NCBI GenBank assembly: GCA_016708905.1 | Contig: JADJEV010000003.1 | Coordinates: forward strand, 1,488,001-1,552,000 | DNA: 64,000 nt | Reading direction: 5' to 3' | From: Candidatus Methylophosphatis roskildensis | GTDB taxonomy: Bacteria > Pseudomonadota > Gammaproteobacteria > Burkholderiales > Rhodocyclaceae | Position numbers and translations under genes: made by a program | Shown here: positions 60,103 through 64,000 of the stretch, piece by piece | Position numbering within the stretch: the stretch's first letter is position 1 | How the letters are laid out: each line of letters opens with the position of its first letter | The notes under the pieces: generated by a model | Database searches by the model: none | What the model was told of the DNA's origin: nothing | The model's input: only the letters and a program-made list of their open reading frames with translations

Positions 60103-61812
60103 ATGCGACCCAGCATGAGCGATCGACGCGGTAAGCTCCGCACCATTGTCCCGCGAGGCATCGCTTTCGGCGTGCTGTCCGGATTGGCACTGCCCGTTGC
60201 AATCGGCGCCGTAGCCGTCGATTCGGGCGGACAGGTGGAGAAGCAGTTCCGCAAACCGCCCGGATCGCGAAGCGCCAAACCCCGTCCGCCGACGCTTCCG
60301 CAGCGCACCAAGCGACCCGCCCCGGCGGGTGAAGGCGTTGACGTATCGGGCTTCCAGCTCGAAGGCGGCACGGTTTATCGCCAGGACGACTTGCAGCCGA
60401 TGTTCGCGCCCTACCTGGGCCGCAAGGTGACGCCGGAAGAGTTGCTTGCGTTCGCGGAGGCACTGACCGACCGGTATCACCGCGACGGCTATCTGTTGTC
60501 CGACGTGGAGGTGCCGGAACAAAGCGTCACCGATGGGGTGGTGCGCCTGGTTGCGACAGAGGGCTACGTCGCCGAGGTGCGGATTCAGGGCAGCGGCGAT
60601 ATTCCGCTCACGGTATTCGAACCGTTCATCGAGCCGATACGGACCGAGCGCCCGGCAACCGCGAACGTGCTCGAGCGAAACCTGTTTCTCATGAACGATC
60701 TGGGTGGCGTGGGCCTTGCCTCGGCGCTGGAACCCATCCCCGGTCAGGCTGGCGCCCATGTGCTCGTCATCAACGTCGCGCGCGATCGGCTGGCCGGCGC
60801 AGTGGCAGTCGATAACCGGGGCAGCAGATCCGCCGGTCCGTGGCGAGGATATTTCGACCTCTACGCGGTGGGACTGACCGGGCACTTCGACGAAACCGCG
60901 TTTCGCGCCGTGACCACCGGCGATCGCGAACTGAATTTCCTCTATCTTTCCCATGATGAACCGATAGGATCGAGCGGCGCGCGGGTCGGCGTGTCGGTCA
61001 ACGCCAGCGATTCGCACGTCACCGACCTCGGCGCCAACATCAACCTCGAAACGCGATCGCGCGGGCTGGCAATCTCGGCGAGCTACCCGCTTTATCGCAC
61101 CCAGCGCGCCAATGTCTATATGCGCGGCACCTACACCGCGCACAACGGGGTGACCGACGTGCCGGGTTTCCCCGTCACCCGCGATCGCGTTCGAGCGCTG
61201 CGGCTGGCCATGACGTTCGACTCGCTCGATTCGCTGGGTGGCGTCAATCTGCTCGAAGTCGAACTGTCCAGGGGCCTGCGCGGCATGGGTGCGTCGGCTA
61301 ACGACGATCCCACGCGTTCGCGCGAAAACGGCCGCAACGATTTCTTCAAGACCACGGTCTATGCGGCGCGACTTCAATCGATTGCCGAGCATTGGTCCAT
61401 ACTGGCGGCGCTCAATGCCCAATACGCCTCCAACAATCTGCTGGTGCCGGAGCAGTTTGCGTTCGGTGGCGATCAGTTCGGGCGCGGCTACAACGCCGCT
61501 GAACTGGTCGGCGATTCCGGCGTTGCGCTCAAGCTCGAACTGCGCTTGAGCGGCGGCAAACCCGAGTCCCTGCCCGGTCCTTACACGGTGTATGGCTTCT
61601 ACGATCTGGGCAAGGCCTGGACCCGCTCGCCGATCGAAGCGCTCGGCGAGGTTTCCTCGTACTCGGCGTCGTCGGCAGGACTCGGCGTGCGCATGAATGT
61701 CGGCAGCAACTTCGGCGCCTTTGTCGAAGTGGCCCAACCGCTGACGCGCGATGTCGCCGAGCGCAACAACCGTCGCCCGCGCGTTTTTGGCGGGCTAAGC
61801 TATCGCTTTTGA
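60103..61812 (+). CDS. TpsB-type outer-membrane transporter (ShlB/FhaC/HecB family)
   Basis: 569 aa. Signal region GIAFGVLSGLALPVAIGAVA, a Pro/Arg/Lys-rich linker, then a POTRA domain (VDVSGFQLEGGTVYRQDDLQ, GRKVTPEELLAFAEALTDRY, GYLLSDVEVPEQSVTDGVVR). A 16-strand barrel follows, with the motif FGGDQFGRGYNAAELVGDSG, the LRGY-type loop 6 tip that enters the pore, and a C-terminal aromatic RVFGGLSYRF. TpsB proteins secrete one large TpsA partner. None is in the window; the two genes downstream encode secreted proteins of other types. An ATG at 60115 is an alternative start. Confidence 0.85.
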   Translation: MRPSMSDRRGKLRTIVPRGIAFGVLSGLALPVAIGAVAVDSGGQVEKQFRKPPGSRSAKPRPPTLPQRTKRPAPAGEGVDVSGFQLEGGTVYRQDDLQPMFAPYLGRKVTPEELLAFAEALTDRYHRDGYLLSDVEVPEQSVTDGVVRLVATEGYVAEVRIQGSGDIPLTVFEPFIEPIRTERPATANVLERNLFLMNDLGGVGLASALEPIPGQAGAHVLVINVARDRLAGAVAVDNRGSRSAGPWRGYFDLYAVGLTGHFDETAFRAVTTGDRELNFLYLSHDEPIGSSGARVGVSVNASDSHVTDLGANINLETRSRGLAISASYPLYRTQRANVYMRGTYTAHNGVTDVPGFPVTRDRVRALRLAMTFDSLDSLGGVNLLEVELSRGLRGMGASANDDPTRSRENGRNDFFKTTVYAARLQSIAEHWSILAALNAQYASNNLLVPEQFAFGGDQFGRGYNAAELVGDSGVALKLELRLSGGKPESLPGPYTVYGFYDLGKAWTRSPIEALGEVSSYSASSAGLGVRMNVGSNFGAFVEVAQPLTRDVAERNNRRPRVFGGLSYRF

Positions 61813-61845
61813 GGGCCGCAGCCGGCCACAGCACGGGAGAACGAG

Positions 61846-63663
61846 ATGATCTTGATCCCAATCGCAGCGCAATCGTGTCGCGCCCAGGGTGCCCCCGATT
61901 GGCGTGGAAATCGGCGTGGTTGTCCGGCATCGATGACCCGCCTATGTGTCGCGGCTCTGTTCGGTGCTCTGCTATCCGGCGGGGCGCTCGCGGCCTTCTT
62001 GGGCAGTGGCACCATTCCGCCGAATCTGAGTTCCAAGTCGTCCAAGCCTGCGGCCGCACGCGCACAACCTGCCCGTCCCGCCAAGCAACAGCTTGCCACG
62101 GTGCCGAAGCCGGCGGCGGCCGTGCGCGTAGCCAAACCCAGTGCCAAACCCGTCGTCAAGCCGCCTGTTGCTGTCAAGGTGCCGGTCGCACCGAAGATCG
62201 TCGTCAGTAGTTCGACAGGGGGCGGCCGTCTCAGTGGCGGCATTCCGCCGAACCCGAGTGCCAAGTCGTCGGCCGCCGCCGCACCTCCTGCCCGCCCGGT
62301 CAGTGTTGAAGTCGCCAAAGCCCCGAGCCACGCGACGCCCGCCCCCGTTTCCAAACCGGTTCCCCCGCCAATCGCTGCGCCCAGGGCGCCGGATACGCCG
62401 AGGGCCGATCGGCCGCCGACGCAGGACGTCTCCCGAGCGAGCAACACCGCGGCCGTGCAGGCCAATGTCCCGCCCCCAAGTGCTGCCGGGCCGGCGACTA
62501 CGGCCAGCGCCAATCCGTCCAAGACCGGGCTGAACGCGGGCGCGGTCGACAAGCCAGTCAGGACCGCGTACCGCACGGGATCGGATGGACACGTTATAAC
62601 GCTTACCTCCTTTCAAAGACCGGACGGGACTATTTACGAGACGGCAATATCGCCGGCGGCGTCTCCCCCGCCAAACGCAGCCAAACCAACGGCCGCGCCG
62701 CCGTCGCCAACCGCAAGTAAACCACCGGCCACTCCGCCCCGTGTCCAGCAAGCCCGAAGCTCGGGTAACGCCGTCCCCAGACCAGCCGAAAGCCAGCAGG
62801 CCGCCGCTGCGGTTCCGCAGACAAAGGCCAGGACGGACAGCACACGCGACACCCCCGCGAGCGAGCCGATCAAGGCCGCATTCGCGCCCAGTGCCAACGC
62901 GAACGATCGTCGGCCCCCCGCGCCGGTCGACGGCACACGCTACGGACGCGGCGTGATTCCGCCCGACACAGTGTCGCCGCAGCGCACCCAGGAACCAGGG
63001 ACGATCACGGTCATGGTGTCTGAGCCAACCAGCTCTTCCCCGGATCGGACCGCAGCGCTCCAGGCACTCCCGCTGCGCCAGGGCATGGATGTCATCGATC
63101 GCAGCATCGGCGAGTTCGATGCCTCGCGGACGGCACCGGCAGACCCAGCGACCGGGCAAGCCGATGCGCTCGCTCGACGCCAATCCCGGCAGACCGGCGA
63201 CGACGACGCACCACGCGGTGCCGTGCCCGCACTGCAGTCGGCCGGCGACGAAGAGGCCAGCCCGCGCAACCGCCGTTCGCGCCAGGCGCGCGCGTCGGCC
63301 AGCCGCCGCGCGCCGGTCGCGCGCGCGAAACCCGAGCAGCCGCTGCGCTTCGGCAAGGTGACCCGGGCTTCGTTCGTACTCGCGCGCCTGCAGACGCCGG
63401 GTACTGCGACGCGCGGCGTTCACATCCTGCCGACAGCGAGGGAGGCCGATGTTTCGTACCGGCCAGGTGCTGTCAGCGGCCGCGGCGTGGCGCAGGTGGC
63501 CGATCTCGGACGCGGTTCGCCGACCTATGGCGCGGCGCCCGAGGTATTCGCCAGCGCCGGCGAGCCGCCCACGACCCAGGCTGTGGCGTGCGAGCCGCGG
63601 TCTTCCGCACGTCATGTAGCGCAGCGCCAAGGGAAGAAGTCGCGCGCGACGGCTTGCTCCTGA
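61846..63663 (+). CDS. Large Pro/Ala-rich secreted protein
   Basis: 605 aa of low-complexity, disordered character. GGGAGA precedes the ATG at 61846, but a better signal peptide (TRLCVAALFGALLSGGALAA) begins at the ATG at 61933, so the start is open. The motif G-x-IPPN/D-x-S recurs: LGSGTIPPNLSSKSS, LSGGIPPNPSAKSS and YGRGVIPPDTVSP. One better-ordered island, TAYRTGSDGHVITLTSFQRP, sits in the middle, and the C-terminal 150 residues are Arg/Ala-rich. No family recognised. It follows the TpsB gene by 33 bp and may be cotranscribed with it; it lacks a TPS domain I can identify. Confidence 0.6.
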   Translation: MILIPIAAQSCRAQGAPDWRGNRRGCPASMTRLCVAALFGALLSGGALAAFLGSGTIPPNLSSKSSKPAAARAQPARPAKQQLATVPKPAAAVRVAKPSAKPVVKPPVAVKVPVAPKIVVSSSTGGGRLSGGIPPNPSAKSSAAAAPPARPVSVEVAKAPSHATPAPVSKPVPPPIAAPRAPDTPRADRPPTQDVSRASNTAAVQANVPPPSAAGPATTASANPSKTGLNAGAVDKPVRTAYRTGSDGHVITLTSFQRPDGTIYETAISPAASPPPNAAKPTAAPPSPTASKPPATPPRVQQARSSGNAVPRPAESQQAAAAVPQTKARTDSTRDTPASEPIKAAFAPSANANDRRPPAPVDGTRYGRGVIPPDTVSPQRTQEPGTITVMVSEPTSSSPDRTAALQALPLRQGMDVIDRSIGEFDASRTAPADPATGQADALARRQSRQTGDDDAPRGAVPALQSAGDEEASPRNRRSRQARASASRRAPVARAKPEQPLRFGKVTRASFVLARLQTPGTATRGVHILPTAREADVSYRPGAVSGRGVAQVADLGRGSPTYGAAPEVFASAGEPPTTQAVACEPRSSARHVAQRQGKKSRATACS

Positions 63664-63686
63664 CAGGTCGCCCCCGGCCAGACTGA

Positions 63687-64000
63687 ATGCATAGTCTGCG
63701 CTGGATCACCGGGCTGCTGGCCGCCTGCTGCGCCGGTATGGCGGCCCAGGCATCGGCCGGCGAACCACCGGCGGCGCCGATGCTTCTGGTCGAACCGGGC
63801 GGCCACGTCGGCGCCGTGCACAAGATCGTGGTCGATGCCGCGCACTCGCAGGTCGTCACGATCGGCCACGACAAGACGATCCGTGTCTGGGGCGTGCCTG
63901 ACCTGCAGTTGCGCGCAACTCTTCGCGTACCCATCGCCGACGGCAACGAGGGTCAGCTCTATGCCGCCGCGATTTCTCCGGACGGCACGACCCTCGCAGT
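63687..64000 (+). CDS. N-terminal part of an exported WD40-repeat protein (runs off the window)
   Basis: 105 codons visible. Signal peptide RWITGLLAACCAGMAAQASA, then beta-propeller blades: HVGAVHKIVVDAAHSQVVTI followed by GHDKTIRVWGVPDLQLRATL, and AAAISPDGTTLAV starting the next blade. GHDKTIRVW is a standard WD40 unit. Twenty-three bases after the Pro-rich gene, so probably one operon. Similar genes are often fused to caspase-like domains downstream, but that part is outside the window. Confidence 0.75.
   Translation, partial: MHSLRWITGLLAACCAGMAAQASAGEPPAAPMLLVEPGGHVGAVHKIVVDAAHSQVVTIGHDKTIRVWGVPDLQLRATLRVPIADGNEGQLYAAAISPDGTTLA

Noticed and set aside
1..64000. CRISPR arrays, tRNA and rRNA genes
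   Set aside because: No regularly spaced short repeats, and no tRNA-like or rRNA-like sequence was recognised by eye; a tRNA and CRISPR scan would be needed to exclude them fully.

Overview
This is GC-rich, gene-dense DNA from a proteobacterium, most likely a betaproteobacterium. The Chloroflexus-type glyoxylate-assimilation genes, the Hyb-type hydrogenase, PPK2 and the N-type ATPase together would fit a Rhodocyclales or Candidatus Accumulibacter-like organism. That assignment is inference from gene content and remembered family sequences; no rRNA or marker gene lies in the window. I see no tRNA, rRNA or CRISPR array.

Layout. 1-5473: N-terminal fragment of a NuoM-like membrane protein, then mcl, smtB and smtA (minus strand), with meh divergent on the plus strand; these are parts of the glyoxylate-assimilation arm of the 3-hydroxypropionate bi-cycle. 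5474-10891: a paired-DnaA-box hairpin, the UPF0210/ACT gene pair, a CorA-like membrane protein, a PEP-synthase regulator and an HSD10-like dehydrogenase. 11103-17240: a complete hybOABCDE [NiFe]-hydrogenase operon. 17607-21173: a c-type cytochrome with Lys at the usual Met-ligand position, a BLUF photoreceptor, a MITE-like repeat, a YajD-type HNH protein, a small acidic protein and a rhodanese gene split by an 886-bp IS21-like remnant. 21253-30843: gamma-glutamyltransferase with an unusual tail, a TPR protein, an AttEFGH-like ABC exporter with its lipocalin-like partner, a cNMP-binding protein and a DUF4143 ATPase. 31236-41896: a PhoP/PhoQ-like two-component system with a PepSY protein, a flavoprotein, an HTH protein, PPK2, a short-chain dehydrogenase, an AmiD-like amidase and a TldD/TldE pair. 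41917-48957: a 50-residue membrane protein, an amidase, a DctPQM TRAP transporter and a 7TM-DISM diguanylate cyclase. 49121-55194: an N-type F1Fo-ATPase operon (atpDCQBEFAG, no atpR). 55387-64000: ferredoxin-NADP reductase, a sigma/anti-sigma pair, an IS701-like element, a second MITE copy, a TpsB-type outer-membrane transporter, a Pro/Ala-rich secreted protein and the start of a WD40 protein.

How the parts fit. The 3-HP genes would let the cell assimilate glyoxylate or propionyl-CoA-derived carbon. The Hyb hydrogenase feeds or drains the quinone pool. The N-ATPase is an accessory ion pump or synthase, and its c-subunit lacks two of the canonical Na+ ligands. PPK2 links polyphosphate to nucleotide pools.

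The window is rich in dispersed repeats: a nested-palindrome MITE, GTAGGTTGGGC hairpins and a TTCGACAAGCTCAGCCCGAA-type repeat. Several of these lie directly on gene stop codons. Two insertions can be delimited exactly by target duplications (GCTTCCCG around the IS21 remnant, TTAG around the IS701-like element).
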